Source: Gluconobacter cadivus
GTDB taxonomy: Bacteria > Pseudomonadota > Alphaproteobacteria > Acetobacterales > Acetobacteraceae
Assembly (NCBI RefSeq): GCF_015244745.1
Contig: NZ_JABCQI010000010.1
Span: 1 to 64,000, forward strand
Direction: 5' to 3'
DNA length: 64,000 bases
Positions 1 through 9,053 of this stretch are shown here, piece after piece (position 1 is the first letter of the stretch; each line of letters opens with the position of its first letter). The translations under genes were made by a program, and so were the position numbers. The notes below the pieces were generated by a model. The model saw only the letters and a list, made by a program, of their open reading frames with translations. It ran no database searches and was not told where the DNA came from.

Positions 1-201
1 TTGCCGCTCGCACGGCGTGCGTGGTCGTGGCGCTCCCATGACGTATCTGGCCCATAAGGCTTCCTTCCACTCTCGTGAAAATAATACCCCATCAAATCCC
101 GGGACTAAACAACTAGGACCTCTGATGAAACTCAATGGGGTCCGATCAGTGCACATCCGTCGTCACAAAGTCACAAGCGCCAGCCGTCATTCCCTTGGTG
201 T

Positions 202-455
202 TGCAGCCAATATTGCTCACATGATTTCCAGAAGAAACAGACGGAATACAGGATGATTCCATCCATGTCCGACAAGGGAAACTGCTTCGACAATGCAGCT
301 GTGGAGACCTTCTTCAAGAGCCTGAAGGCCGAAATGCTCTGGCGGCAGGCAACTGACGCCATCTTCCAGTACGTCAACGGCTTCTATAACCCGCGACGAC
401 GCTATTCATATCTCGGCAGCATCAGCCCACTCGTTTCGAGGCTAAAGCCGCCTAA
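202..455 (+). pseudogene. IS3-family transposase remnant (C-terminal end, frameshifted)
   Basis: The frame that contains the ATG at 253 is open further upstream and reads SQYCSHDFQ before MIPSMSDKGNCFDNAAVETF and then the NPRRRYSYLGS box. These are hallmarks of the end of the catalytic domain of IS3-group transposases (OrfB); the Glu of the AVETFF segment would be the last acidic residue of the DDE triad. One T seems to be missing near 433-436. Restoring it gives the usual family ending PLVFEAKAA and a stop at 453-455, whereas the frame as it stands runs on to 570 with unrelated residues. Nothing recognisable as transposase lies upstream of about 200, so the first two catalytic residues are absent and the element is inert. 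Inverted repeats were not identified. Confidence 0.8.
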
Positions 456-504
456 CAAGATCACATACCGGCACAAAACCGTCACAAGTCCAAGAATACG
501 CAGG

Positions 505-1668
505 TTACCAGACATTCACCCGTTTCTGCGCCATTATCCCACTAACTGTCTTGCTAAAGATTTCGAGTGAAATAATTGAATAACCTAGAATTTCCTCTGA
601 TTCGTCCCTGACCTGGGTCAGCATAACAAGGTCGATGTCACCACTCTCCCGCGTAAATCTGTAGGGAGGATAAGGTAGACCGCGTTCTCTAAAAGATTTC
701 AACCATTCAAGCATCGTACGCGTATCAGGCAGAAGCACATGGATATCGGCACCAATAACCTCTTTTTTGTCAAAACCAATTCGACGACAGAATGTCATAC
801 TGGCATCCCGGATGATATAGTCTCGATCTATAAAACAAATCGAAACTTCTTTCGAGTTATAGAGAGATGAGATTTGAAATGCCCTCTCTTCAATAGATAA
901 TCTTTGATATTCTTTTTCCGTATGTACCGCCGGATTGGAATTCGGGTTTTCAATTATTTTTAATGGCCGAGGAGGACTGAACAGATACCCCTGCCCTTTC
1001 GTACACCCGATTTTCCGTAGCAGATCTGCCTGCTCGACCGTCTCTATTCCTTCTGCGATCACGTCAATATCGAGGCTGTTTGCCAGACCAACAATCGCAG
1101 ATATTATTTTTCTATCCTCCTTACGACTGACACAGGAATGCACGAATTTCTGGTCAATTTTTACACCTGAAAATGGCAAAGAACTCAGGATCGTGAGACT
1201 TGAATAGCCGGTGCCGAAATCGTCCATGACGAAGGAAATTCCGGTTGTATTCAGTTTTGTCATAAATTCAGTACAAAGCGCGAGATCAGAAATAATCACG
1301 CTTTCAGTAATTTCGATTTTGATGCGCTCGTGCGGGAACTCATAGAGGCTGATGAGGGACAGGATGTCATCAAGAATACAGGCGTCCGATATCTGCGATG
1401 GTGAAAGATTAAACGAGAAAAACAGGTTTGGATTGAATTTAATTCGGTGACGGAAAGTATATTCCAAAAGAAAAATAAGGAGTCCATCAAGGAGTTTTTT
1501 ATTTTCGAACTGCTCGATACTTTTCTTGGTATCGAGCAGTTTTCCACAATCAAAAAATCTACTCAAAACTTCATAACCAATGATTTTATCAGATTTCATT
1601 GATACAATTGGTTGGAAATAAGGCAACACGGAAATCGTCGTTTCACCAATTTTGAAATGCCGGTTCAT
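505..1668 (-). CDS. EAL-domain cyclic-di-GMP phosphodiesterase with C-terminal PAS domain
   Basis: Predicted to hydrolyse cyclic di-GMP to pGpG and so lower this second messenger. The EAL domain fills about residues 15-250 with the signature as E33-V-L, then ITES, DDFGTGYSSL, KIDQKFV, AEGIET and GQGYLFSPP, so the metal and substrate residues seem intact and the enzyme is likely active. A PAS-type sensor follows at about 265-380 (ICFIDRDYIIRDASMTFCRRIGF). PAS domains usually precede EAL, so the order is uncommon. No membrane segment or GGDEF domain is seen. The gene is clearly richer in A+T than the rest of the window and lies beside a transposase remnant, which suggests acquired DNA. The 3' end lies only about 50 bp from the IS remnant on the other strand. 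Confidence 0.88.
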   Translation of the reverse strand: MNRHFKIGETTISVLPYFQPIVSMKSDKIIGYEVLSRFFDCGKLLDTKKSIEQFENKKLLDGLLIFLLEYTFRHRIKFNPNLFFSFNLSPSQISDACILDDILSLISLYEFPHERIKIEITESVIISDLALCTEFMTKLNTTGISFVMDDFGTGYSSLTILSSLPFSGVKIDQKFVHSCVSRKEDRKIISAIVGLANSLDIDVIAEGIETVEQADLLRKIGCTKGQGYLFSPPRPLKIIENPNSNPAVHTEKEYQRLSIEERAFQISSLYNSKEVSICFIDRDYIIRDASMTFCRRIGFDKKEVIGADIHVLLPDTRTMLEWLKSFRERGLPYPPYRFTRESGDIDLVMLTQVRDESEEILGYSIISLEIFSKTVSGIMAQKRVNVW

Positions 1669-2104
1669 TGTCTATCCCTTTTCAGGGTTAATACGGTATA
1701 AAACGTTCCGATATCGTTAACGTCTTGTACTTTCTGGGTCACGGTAACAAAAGACCTATTGGTCTGGCGCAAGATCTGAATCATTTTCTGGCTGTGGGAT
1801 AACGGGTAGAGAAAACAGTCATGAAAGTGACAATGTCCGCTTCAATCCCGTTGATCCCGGCCTGAGTTTCCCGCTTCCTAAACGAGCGTTCACCGTGTCA
1901 CAATGTGCAAATTTGGTGCATATGACCCGCTTTAGTAGCTGAATACCGGAAAAATCCGGGCACTCTTCACCGCATCTTTCGTGCCTATGGGAATTGGCAA
2001 GTGATAGCTTAGTCGCTCGCCCCGAGTTATTCAACAATCTCAGCGCGATAAGCATCCGACATTACCTTGACATAGCACGTGAACCTCACTGCTTTATGCA
2101 TGAT
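1669..2104. other. Intergenic region without a supported gene
   Basis: About 435 bp between two minus-strand genes. It holds short hairpins (AGACC-TATT-GGTCT near 1753-1766 and CCGGA-AAAA-TCCGG near 1948-1961) but no reading frame with a family signature. A 78-codon frame on the minus strand has no recognisable domain and no good ribosome binding site. The segment may be decayed insertion-element DNA, but that could not be shown. Confidence 0.5.
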
Positions 2105-3061
2105 TCACTGCCTCGTCGGTCGCCTGAGACGGACGAGTTCGCGCCGGATGACTTGGAGAACCGTGTCGCGCAGCCAGCGATGAACGCCATCTGAGTCTAC
2201 GCGCGGATGCCAAGCCTGAAAAGACGTGACGGGAGGAAGATCGAACGGGAAGTCGAAAGCCTCAAGCTGGATCTGCGAAAGTGGAAGACGGTCGATCACG
2301 ATATCGGGCAACGGAAGGATCATGTCCGTCTCCCGCATGGTCTCGATCATGGAATGGTAAGTCGGCACGACCATGGCGATGGGTCGGGTCAGGCCGTAAT
2401 GTTCTTGAAGAACAGTATCTATCGGGCCGTAAAGGCGACCTTTTCGCGATACGCTGATGTGATCATATTCCACCAGCGTTTGTGGTGTAATGCCTTGCGC
2501 GAAAATGGGGTGCCCTTCGCGCACCATGGCACGAAACGACGTCAGGAAAAGGGTCTGACGCATGATTTCAGGGCGCAGATCGTCCGTAGCACCAACATAA
2601 AGATCAATCTGGCTGTTGCGCAGAGCCTCACTGGCGGGCTCCTCCGTTTCGGGAGCGAACACGACGCTGCAATTTGGGCATTCCTGCTTGAGAGCCATCA
2701 GAATGACATGCCCGAACGCACTGACGACAAGGTCATTGGCGCGGATCGTAAAGCGCGGCGAGAGATGGCGCAGATTGAGCGTTTCGCTGTCATTCACCAG
2801 TGCATCGGCCTCGCGCACGATGTTCTGGACCCGGTCACGAATGCGGCTGGCGAAGGCTGTGGCCATCATCCGGCGCCCGGAAAGAACTAGAATAGGATCT
2901 CCAAATACGGTGCGTAGCGTTGCGAGATGGCGGCTCATGGCGGCATCGCTCACCTTCAGCCGGCGCGCTGCCTGCGAGACGCTTTCTTCCTCCACAAGAA
3001 CCTGAAGATAGCGCAGCAGGTCGAGATCATAGCGTCTGTGACTGTCAGTTCGTTTGGCCAT
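2105..3061 (-). CDS. LysR-family transcriptional regulator
   Basis: A 318-residue protein of the usual LysR length. The N-terminal winged helix-turn-helix (about residues 12-70) contains VSQAARRLKVSDAAMSRHLATLR, and the substrate-binding domain starts near residue 100 (FTIRANDLVVSAFG). It shows the NodD/LinR-like pattern with HPIFA and a C-terminal AWHPR. It is transcribed away from the EmrB/EmrA/outer membrane factor operon that starts 170 bp away, so the simplest reading is a local regulator of that efflux operon which responds to an aromatic or other effector. A perfect dyad at 3118-3141 between the two genes is a candidate binding site. The ligand is unknown. Confidence 0.9.
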   Translation of the reverse strand: MAKRTDSHRRYDLDLLRYLQVLVEEESVSQAARRLKVSDAAMSRHLATLRTVFGDPILVLSGRRMMATAFASRIRDRVQNIVREADALVNDSETLNLRHLSPRFTIRANDLVVSAFGHVILMALKQECPNCSVVFAPETEEPASEALRNSQIDLYVGATDDLRPEIMRQTLFLTSFRAMVREGHPIFAQGITPQTLVEYDHISVSRKGRLYGPIDTVLQEHYGLTRPIAMVVPTYHSMIETMRETDMILPLPDIVIDRLPLSQIQLEAFDFPFDLPPVTSFQAWHPRVDSDGVHRWLRDTVLQVIRRELVRLRRPTRQ

Positions 3062-3117
3062 CGCTCTCTTCGTTTCCTAAGGCTTTCCAGTATATTTTCG
3101 TGTTTTTAGCCTGAAAT

Positions 3118-3141
3118 GGAAGGGTTTTTGATAACCCTTCC
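3118..3141. promoter_or_regulatory. Perfect 9-bp inverted repeat, candidate LysR operator
   Basis: GGAAGGGTT at 3118-3126 and AACCCTTCC at 3133-3141 are perfect reverse complements separated by 6 bases. The dyad lies in the divergent promoter region, about 57 bp from the regulator start and 90 bp from the exporter start. LysR proteins bind interrupted dyads of this kind near their own promoters. The assignment comes from position and symmetry only. Confidence 0.5.
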
Positions 3142-3231
3142 GAAAAATGGAAACGTCACCTGCTGCAAACGTGGGTTTTCGGGCCTGTCCGCTCTGGATA
3201 ATGGCTGAGGGGCAACGAAAGAGACCCCATA

Positions 3232-4896
3232 ATGCAACCAGCAGCCTCGCCCTTGGCGGGTGCGCCGCCCGCGCAGCCGTCTTACATTCCACCTTTCGGC
3301 ACGCGGACCATTGTCGGCTGTCTCGGGATGCTGCTGGCCGTGCATGTCGCCGGATTCAACGAACACATCACGGAAATCGGCCTCGCAGATATCCGGGGCG
3401 CGATGCATATCGGGCATGATGAGGGGACGTGGTTCACCTCGATCTACGAGGCGTTCAACATCGCGGCCATGGCGTTCACGCCCTGGTTCTACATGACATT
3501 CTCGATCTACCGGTTTTCGATCTTCATGACGGCTGTGCTCGCAATGCTGTCGATCCCCCTGCCCTTCATGCCGGACATGATCTCGCTGTGTTTCCTTCGC
3601 GCAGCGCAGGGGCTGAGTGCGGGCTGTCTGCCGCCCGTTCTGATGACGGTCATGTTGAAATACCTGCCGCCGCCCATAAAGGTGTTCGGCATTGGCGGCT
3701 ATGCGATGAGCGCCACCTTCGGGCCCAATCTCGGTGGGCCGCTTGAGGCAATGTGGTTCGAGCATATGGGCTGGCGCTGGCTGTACTGGGAGGTCATTCC
3801 CTTTAGCATCATCGCCATTGCCATGATGGCCTACGGACTGCCGCGCGATCCGGTGCATCTCGAACGGTTCCGGAACTTCAACTGGCGTGGCTTCTTCATT
3901 GGTGTGCCATCCATCCTGTGTGTGGTGACAGTGCTCTATCAGGGGGACCGGCTGGACTGGTTCCGCTCGCCGATCATCTCCCATCTGACATTCTGGGGCG
4001 GTGCGCTATTCGTGGGGTTTCTGTTCCATGAATGGCACCATCACAGCCCGTTCTTCCGGCTTCAGTACTGGAAGAACCGCAATATCACGATGTCTCTGCT
4101 GACCCTTGTGGGTGTGCTCATCATCTGCGGGCTGATGATGGAAGTCCCGATGACATATCTGGAAGCCATGCGGGGATACCGGCCCATTCAGGCGGCTCCG
4201 GTCGCGCTGACAGTTGCCCTGCCCCAACTCATCATGCTGCCGCTGACGGCTGCGCTCTGCAATTCCGCGCGGGTGGACTGCCGATATGTGCTGGCGTTCG
4301 GCATGTCGTGTCTGGCGCTGGCAGCGTTCCTCGGAACCTGGCTGACGCCGGACTGGGTACGGGACAATTTCTATCTCCTGCAGGCGCTTCAGATCCTCGG
4401 TCAGCCAATGGTCGTGATCCCGGTGCTGATGCTAGCCACCATGTCTCTGGGGCCAGCGGACGGACCGTTCATCTCGGGCATGGTCAACATGCTCAAGGGC
4501 ATGGCCAATGCGTTTGCTGCCGCCATTTTTGAAATCCTGCTCCGCCGTCGGGAACAGTATCATTCCACGATGCTGCTGGACCGGGCGGGCAATAACGCCA
4601 CGTCCCTGTCGGGCATGGGCGATCCGATCCATGCGGCGATCAGCAACAGCTCGCCTGACGGCGCTCATGTGGCGCGCAATACGCTTCAGATCTTCCATAC
4701 CTATCTGCACGAGCAGTCGATCACGCTGGCACTGGTGGACATTTACTTCGTCGTGATGTGCCTGTGCATTGTTTACGTCGCGCTGACCGCCGTGCTGCCG
4801 AAACGGGTCTATCCGCCTGGCAAAGGGCCTGCTCCGGCCATGCCTGCTGCTGCCCGCGAACCCGCTCCTTCCTCCCTTCCCGCCACCGCGCACTGA
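3232..4896 (+). CDS. MFS multidrug transporter, DHA2 (EmrB-like) family
   Basis: A 554-residue inner-membrane protein with the hydrophobicity expected of 14 transmembrane segments, as in the EmrB/QacA group of drug:proton antiporters. A cytoplasmic N-terminal tail of about 25 residues precedes the first membrane segment. The conserved drug-antiporter region is visible as FLRAAQGLSAGCLPPVLMT with GYAMSATFGPNLGGP. The next two genes encode a membrane fusion protein and an outer membrane factor, so together they should form a tripartite pump across both membranes. It is the first gene of the operon; the fusion protein starts 15 bp downstream. The substrate cannot be read from sequence. Confidence 0.93.
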   Translation: MQPAASPLAGAPPAQPSYIPPFGTRTIVGCLGMLLAVHVAGFNEHITEIGLADIRGAMHIGHDEGTWFTSIYEAFNIAAMAFTPWFYMTFSIYRFSIFMTAVLAMLSIPLPFMPDMISLCFLRAAQGLSAGCLPPVLMTVMLKYLPPPIKVFGIGGYAMSATFGPNLGGPLEAMWFEHMGWRWLYWEVIPFSIIAIAMMAYGLPRDPVHLERFRNFNWRGFFIGVPSILCVVTVLYQGDRLDWFRSPIISHLTFWGGALFVGFLFHEWHHHSPFFRLQYWKNRNITMSLLTLVGVLIICGLMMEVPMTYLEAMRGYRPIQAAPVALTVALPQLIMLPLTAALCNSARVDCRYVLAFGMSCLALAAFLGTWLTPDWVRDNFYLLQALQILGQPMVVIPVLMLATMSLGPADGPFISGMVNMLKGMANAFAAAIFEILLRRREQYHSTMLLDRAGNNATSLSGMGDPIHAAISNSSPDGAHVARNTLQIFHTYLHEQSITLALVDIYFVVMCLCIVYVALTAVLPKRVYPPGKGPAPAMPAAAREPAPSSLPATAH

Positions 4897-4911
4897 CGGA
4901 CCTGCCTTGAT

Positions 4912-5988
4912 ATGATTTACGGAAAACCTCTTCTTCTGGCCGGATGTGCGGTCATACTGCTGACCGGCCTCGCCTGGACGGCAGATCGTTTCTTCGTGGG
5001 CGACGGTATCCGTCAGGAGACCAACGATGCCTATGTCACGGCCGATTTCACGACCGTAGCGCCGAAAGTCTCGGGCCGCATCGACCGCGTGCTGGCCGAG
5101 GACAATGAATACGTCCATGCCGGGGAAGAACTTGCCCATATCGAGGACGACGATTACCGCGCGGCTTTGGATGCCGCGCGTGGCGATACGGCTGCGGCTC
5201 AGGGCGATGTAAACAATCTTCAGGCCCTGCTGGACCGTCAGGGTTCTATCGTCAATGCGGCGAAATATACCGTGCAGTCCGACGAGGCGGCGCTGGTTTT
5301 TGCACGGCAGAATGCGGCCCGGTATCGCAATCTGTCCGCAGGTGGGGCCAGTACGATCGAACAGCAGCAGGGCGCGGAAGCCCGACAGCTTGAAGCGGTT
5401 GCAGCCCTTGCCCGCGACAAGGCCGGAACCAGTACGGCTGAACAACAGATCGCGGTGCTGAAAGCGCAGCTTGAAAAGGCTCAGGGTGCGTTGCTGAAGG
5501 CGAAAAGTGCCGAGCATCAGGCCGAACTGAACCTGTCCTACTGCACCATTCCCGCGCCGGTGGACGGCGTGGTGGGAGAGCGCGGCGTGCGTGTCGGTGC
5601 CTATGTCCATCCGGGCACGGGGCTGCTGGCGGTCGTGCCGGTCCGCAAGGCCTATGTGCTGGCGAATTTTCAGGAAACCCAGCTGACGAACGTCCAGACC
5701 GGGCAGAGTGCGACGGTCTGGGTTGATACCTTCCCCGGCCATCCCCTTAAAGCGCATGTGGACAGTCTGGCCCCAGCCACAGGTGTGGCTTTCGCTGCTA
5801 TCCAGCCTGATAACGCGACCGGAAACTTCACGAAAGTGGTCCAGCGCGTCCCGGTCAAGCTGACCTTCGATCCCGGCCAGCCTCTGGCGGAGAAGGTTCG
5901 TGTCGGCATGTCGGTCGAAGCACGGATCGACACGTCTTCGACGCCTGAGGGCACCCATTCCCATGACGCACGGTATCTCTGGAAATGA
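4912..5988 (+). CDS. HlyD/EmrA-type membrane fusion protein
   Basis: A 358-residue periplasmic adaptor anchored by an N-terminal membrane helix (residues about 5-23). It contains ETNDAYVTADFTTVAPKVSGRI, typical of the first lipoyl half in EmrA, then a coiled-coil hairpin of about residues 85-195 rich in A/E/Q/K, then the second lipoyl half (CTIPAPVDGVVGERGVRVGAYV) and a beta-barrel domain. It should link the EmrB-like pump to the outer membrane factor encoded next. Its stop codon overlaps the following start (ATGA at 5985-5988), which suggests coupled translation. Confidence 0.93.
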   Translation: MIYGKPLLLAGCAVILLTGLAWTADRFFVGDGIRQETNDAYVTADFTTVAPKVSGRIDRVLAEDNEYVHAGEELAHIEDDDYRAALDAARGDTAAAQGDVNNLQALLDRQGSIVNAAKYTVQSDEAALVFARQNAARYRNLSAGGASTIEQQQGAEARQLEAVAALARDKAGTSTAEQQIAVLKAQLEKAQGALLKAKSAEHQAELNLSYCTIPAPVDGVVGERGVRVGAYVHPGTGLLAVVPVRKAYVLANFQETQLTNVQTGQSATVWVDTFPGHPLKAHVDSLAPATGVAFAAIQPDNATGNFTKVVQRVPVKLTFDPGQPLAEKVRVGMSVEARIDTSSTPEGTHSHDARYLWK

Positions 5989-7520
5989 GAGCTTCCATGT
6001 CCACCCTCTCACGCTGCTTTCTTCTGGGGCTCACCGCGCTGTCTGCCTGTACGGTCGGACCAGACTATCATCGGCCTGACCCGCAGGCACCCGCGCACTG
6101 GCATCAGAGTCTAGCCCCCGCTGCCAGCCATCCGCAGGAAACATCCATTGTCGATGCACAATGGTGGCGGATCTATCATGACCCCACGCTGACGGCGCTG
6201 GAAGAAGATGTGGCGCGTAACAATCTCGATCTGCGTGAAGCCGCCCTGCATTTCACGGAAAGTCAGGCAGAACGCCGGATCGCCAGTGCGGCGCAGATGC
6301 CGCATATGGAAGGTGCTGCGTCCTATGCCCGTGAACGCGCCAGCACGAACGGTATTCTCGGCCTTCTGGGAACCATGCAACAGGCCGGGCCCGGCGAAAT
6401 TGCCAGCGGCCAGCAGGGTTTTGGACCGGCGGCTATGGATGGCGCGAAGGGCAACCCGTCTTTCAATCTGCCACAATACGGACTGAGTGCGTCATGGGAG
6501 GTCGATTTCTGGGGGCATGTGCGCCGTCAGGTTGAGGCAGCTACCGCGGCTATGCATGAGACGGACGAATTGCGTCGCGACGTGCTGATCTCCCTCATGG
6601 CGGAAACCGCGCAGGATTATCTGAGCCTGCGCAATATCCAGACACAGATCGGCATCACGCAGCAGAGCATCGCCATTGCAGCGCACAGTGTGAAACTCAC
6701 GGAGCTCCGCTTTGCACAGGGCACGGCAACGAAGCTCGATGTCGCTTATTCCCGCGGTCAGATGCATGGTTTTGAGGCGCGCCTTCCTGTGCTGAAAAGT
6801 CAGGAAGTGCACCTCGTGAATGCCCTGAGCTTCCTGACGGCACAGCAACCGGGCGCTTTGAAAAACACGCTCGGGTCTGTTCAAGCTATCCCGTCCGTCC
6901 CTGCTGACATTCCGGTCGGTTTGCCCTCCGAACTGGCCGAGCGCCGTCCTGATGTACAGGCGGCAGAAGACCATCTCCATGCCGCGACAGCGAGTATCGG
7001 TGTTGCCGTGGCAGATTTTTTCCCGCGCGTAACACTGTCTGGCAGTCTGGATATTCAGGCGTTGCAGTTCAGCGGATTGGGTTCATGGGCGTCGCGTCAG
7101 TACGGGTTCGGTCCGACCATGACCCTTCCTCTGTTCGAAGGGGGCCGTTTGACGGGACAGCTTCATCTGCGCCGCGCCCAGCAGAAGGAAGCGGCGATTG
7201 CGTTGCAGCGTACGCTTCTGAAAGCATGGGAAGACGTCGATGATTCCATGGCGGATCTGAGTGCCGCGCAGGAGCGTCGAAACCGACTGGAAGAAACTGT
7301 CTCGGAAGATGAGACCGCCGTCCATATCGCGCAGCTTCAGTATAGTCAGGGAGCAGGAGACTTCCTCAATGTCCTGACCACGCAGAATGCCCTTCTGGCC
7401 AGCCGGAGCGCTCTGGCTGAATCAAGCGCAAATGTCTCGATCTCCGTCGCCCATCTGTACCGCTCTCTTGGAGGAGGCTGGGAGAATGGAGACCCTTCAC
7501 ATAAACGTGGCGCGCCATGA
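5985..7520 (+). CDS. NodT-family outer membrane efflux lipoprotein (TolC-like)
   Basis: A 511-residue outer membrane factor that should form the exit duct of the tripartite exporter. The signal peptide ends in the lipobox LSAC, followed by TVGPDYHRPDPQAP, the usual mature start of NodT/OprM proteins. Two OEP repeats are visible, with AERRPDVQAAEDHLHAATASIGVAVADFFPRV marking the second. An alternative start at 5997 (MSTLSRC) gives a more ordinary signal peptide. The gene overlaps the adaptor gene by 4 bases, and its own stop overlaps the ATG of a 23-codon frame at 7517. Confidence 0.92.
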   Translation: MRASMSTLSRCFLLGLTALSACTVGPDYHRPDPQAPAHWHQSLAPAASHPQETSIVDAQWWRIYHDPTLTALEEDVARNNLDLREAALHFTESQAERRIASAAQMPHMEGAASYARERASTNGILGLLGTMQQAGPGEIASGQQGFGPAAMDGAKGNPSFNLPQYGLSASWEVDFWGHVRRQVEAATAAMHETDELRRDVLISLMAETAQDYLSLRNIQTQIGITQQSIAIAAHSVKLTELRFAQGTATKLDVAYSRGQMHGFEARLPVLKSQEVHLVNALSFLTAQQPGALKNTLGSVQAIPSVPADIPVGLPSELAERRPDVQAAEDHLHAATASIGVAVADFFPRVTLSGSLDIQALQFSGLGSWASRQYGFGPTMTLPLFEGGRLTGQLHLRRAQQKEAAIALQRTLLKAWEDVDDSMADLSAAQERRNRLEETVSEDETAVHIAQLQYSQGAGDFLNVLTTQNALLASRSALAESSANVSISVAHLYRSLGGGWENGDPSHKRGAP

Positions 7521-7588
7521 CGCGCGAACAGGTCCAGACTTACAACCCATTGAAATGGCAGGTGACGTGGGATGTATATCGGGATTGA
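7517..7588 (+). CDS. 23-codon reading frame bridging the exporter operon and xylB
   Basis: The ATG at 7517 overlaps the stop of the outer membrane factor as ATGA, and the frame ends at 7588, inside the start of xylulokinase (ATG at 7572). The peptide starts MTREQVQTYNPL and contains two Trp residues. The ATGA junction and the overlap with xylB would let ribosomes pass from one gene to the next, so it could act as a coupling peptide. It has no recognised family and could be chance. Confidence 0.3.
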   Translation: MTREQVQTYNPLKWQVTWDVYRD

Positions 7589-9053
7589 TCTGGGAACGTC
7601 AGGAGTCAAGGTGGTTCTGGTGGACGGAGCGCAGCATGTGCTGGCTTCGGAAACGGTGGCACTGAAGGTCTCGCGTCCCCATGAAGGATGGAGCGAGCAA
7701 AACCCGGATGACTGGCTCGCGGCCACGCTCGCAGCCATCGACGCGCTGGCAAAAGCCTATCCATCCGAAGTCTCGCAGGTCACGGGCATCGGGCTCTCGG
7801 GGCAGCAGCATGGCGCGGTCCTGCTCGATGGCGACGGTAAGGTGCTTCGTCCCTGCATATTGTGGAACGATACGCGGGCCGAGGCCGAGTGCGCAATATT
7901 TGAGCGTCGTTTCCCTGAGAGCCGCGCGGTGACCGGCAACATCGCCATGCCGGGCTTCACTGCGCCGAAGCTGATCTGGGTCGCAGAACATGAAAAGGAC
8001 ATTTTCGCGAAGACGCGTCTCGTGCTTCTACCCAAAGCATGGCTTCGCTTTGCCATGACGGGCGAGGCGATCGAAGACATGTCCGACGCATCGGGCACTT
8101 TATGGCTTGATGTCGGACAGCGCCGCTGGTCGGAGGAAGCGCTGTCTGCAACAGGGCTTTCACTCTCCCACATGCCGGAGTTAAGAGAGGGAAGCGAGGC
8201 CGCTGGCGTTCTCAAACCCGATCTCGTGCAGCGTTGGGGCATGCGCAAAGCGCCAGTCTTTGCGGGAAGTGCGGGAGACAATGCAGCCGGTGCAGTCGGG
8301 TTGGGTGCGACAAAGCCGGGGGACGCCTTTCTTTCGCTTGGCACTTCCGGAGTAGTCTGGGTGACGACAGATTCCTATCGCGGCGGTGCCCGGGACGCCA
8401 TTCATACATTCTGTCATGCGGTGCCGGGTGTATGGCACCAGATGGGCGTGACGCTCTCGGCTGCGGCATCACTGGCATGGTGGTCGCGCGTGACGGGAAT
8501 GAAAGAAGCAGAGCTTCTGGCTGAATTGCCTGAGTCGCCCGAGGCCCCCTCTCCTGTGCTGTTTGCACCTTATCTTTCAGGTGAACGCACACCGCACAAT
8601 GACGGAGCGGTACGGGGTGGCTTTGCTCTCCTTTCACAGGATACGACACGCGCGCAGATGACTCAGGCTGTGCTTGAAGGAGTTGCATTTTCGTTTCGCG
8701 ATGCATTGGAGGGGTTAAGGGCGTCCGGATCTGAAGTTAAGGAGGCGGCGGTCATCGGTGGCGGGTCGCGCAGTGCACTGTGGGTAGCGATCTTGGCCTC
8801 AGTGCTGGGAATTCCGCTGCATCGTTTGGCCAATGGCGAAACAGGCGGAGCATTTGGAGCCGCGCGACTGGCACGTCTGGCAGTCACAGGCGAGGACGTG
8901 GAAACCGTATGTCTGTCGCCTGAGCGCGCGGAGACGATTACCCCCAATGAAGCGCTGCGTCATGCGTATGAGGCTGCCTATGCGGGCTATCGCACGCTCT
9001 ATCCGGGCCTTGCGGCCGTGAAAACAGTGCTCGCGAAAAAAGAGAATGCATGA
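7572..9053 (+). CDS. xylB: Xylulokinase
   Basis: FGGY-family sugar kinase of 493 residues, the normal length for XylB, which phosphorylates D-xylulose to D-xylulose 5-phosphate for the pentose phosphate pathway. The phosphate-binding start MYIGIDLGTSGVKVVLVD, the XylB-specific GLSGQQHGAVLLD and CILWNDTRA segments, the catalytic-domain motif GSAGDNAAGAVG and the C-terminal GGGSRSALW are present. In acetic acid bacteria xylulose arises from periplasmic or cytoplasmic oxidation of D-arabitol or xylitol. It lies 51 bp downstream of an efflux operon on the same strand with no terminator seen between them, an unusual partner. Confidence 0.95.
   Translation: MYIGIDLGTSGVKVVLVDGAQHVLASETVALKVSRPHEGWSEQNPDDWLAATLAAIDALAKAYPSEVSQVTGIGLSGQQHGAVLLDGDGKVLRPCILWNDTRAEAECAIFERRFPESRAVTGNIAMPGFTAPKLIWVAEHEKDIFAKTRLVLLPKAWLRFAMTGEAIEDMSDASGTLWLDVGQRRWSEEALSATGLSLSHMPELREGSEAAGVLKPDLVQRWGMRKAPVFAGSAGDNAAGAVGLGATKPGDAFLSLGTSGVVWVTTDSYRGGARDAIHTFCHAVPGVWHQMGVTLSAAASLAWWSRVTGMKEAELLAELPESPEAPSPVLFAPYLSGERTPHNDGAVRGGFALLSQDTTRAQMTQAVLEGVAFSFRDALEGLRASGSEVKEAAVIGGGSRSALWVAILASVLGIPLHRLANGETGGAFGAARLARLAVTGEDVETVCLSPERAETITPNEALRHAYEAAYAGYRTLYPGLAAVKTVLAKKENA

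Noticed and set aside
1819-2055. 78-codon minus-strand frame in the first intergenic gap
   Set aside because: No domain, no ribosome site, and composition typical of non-coding DNA.
4432-6012. 526-codon minus-strand frame across the exporter operon
   Set aside because: Opposite two clearly recognisable genes and without any family signature or ribosome site.
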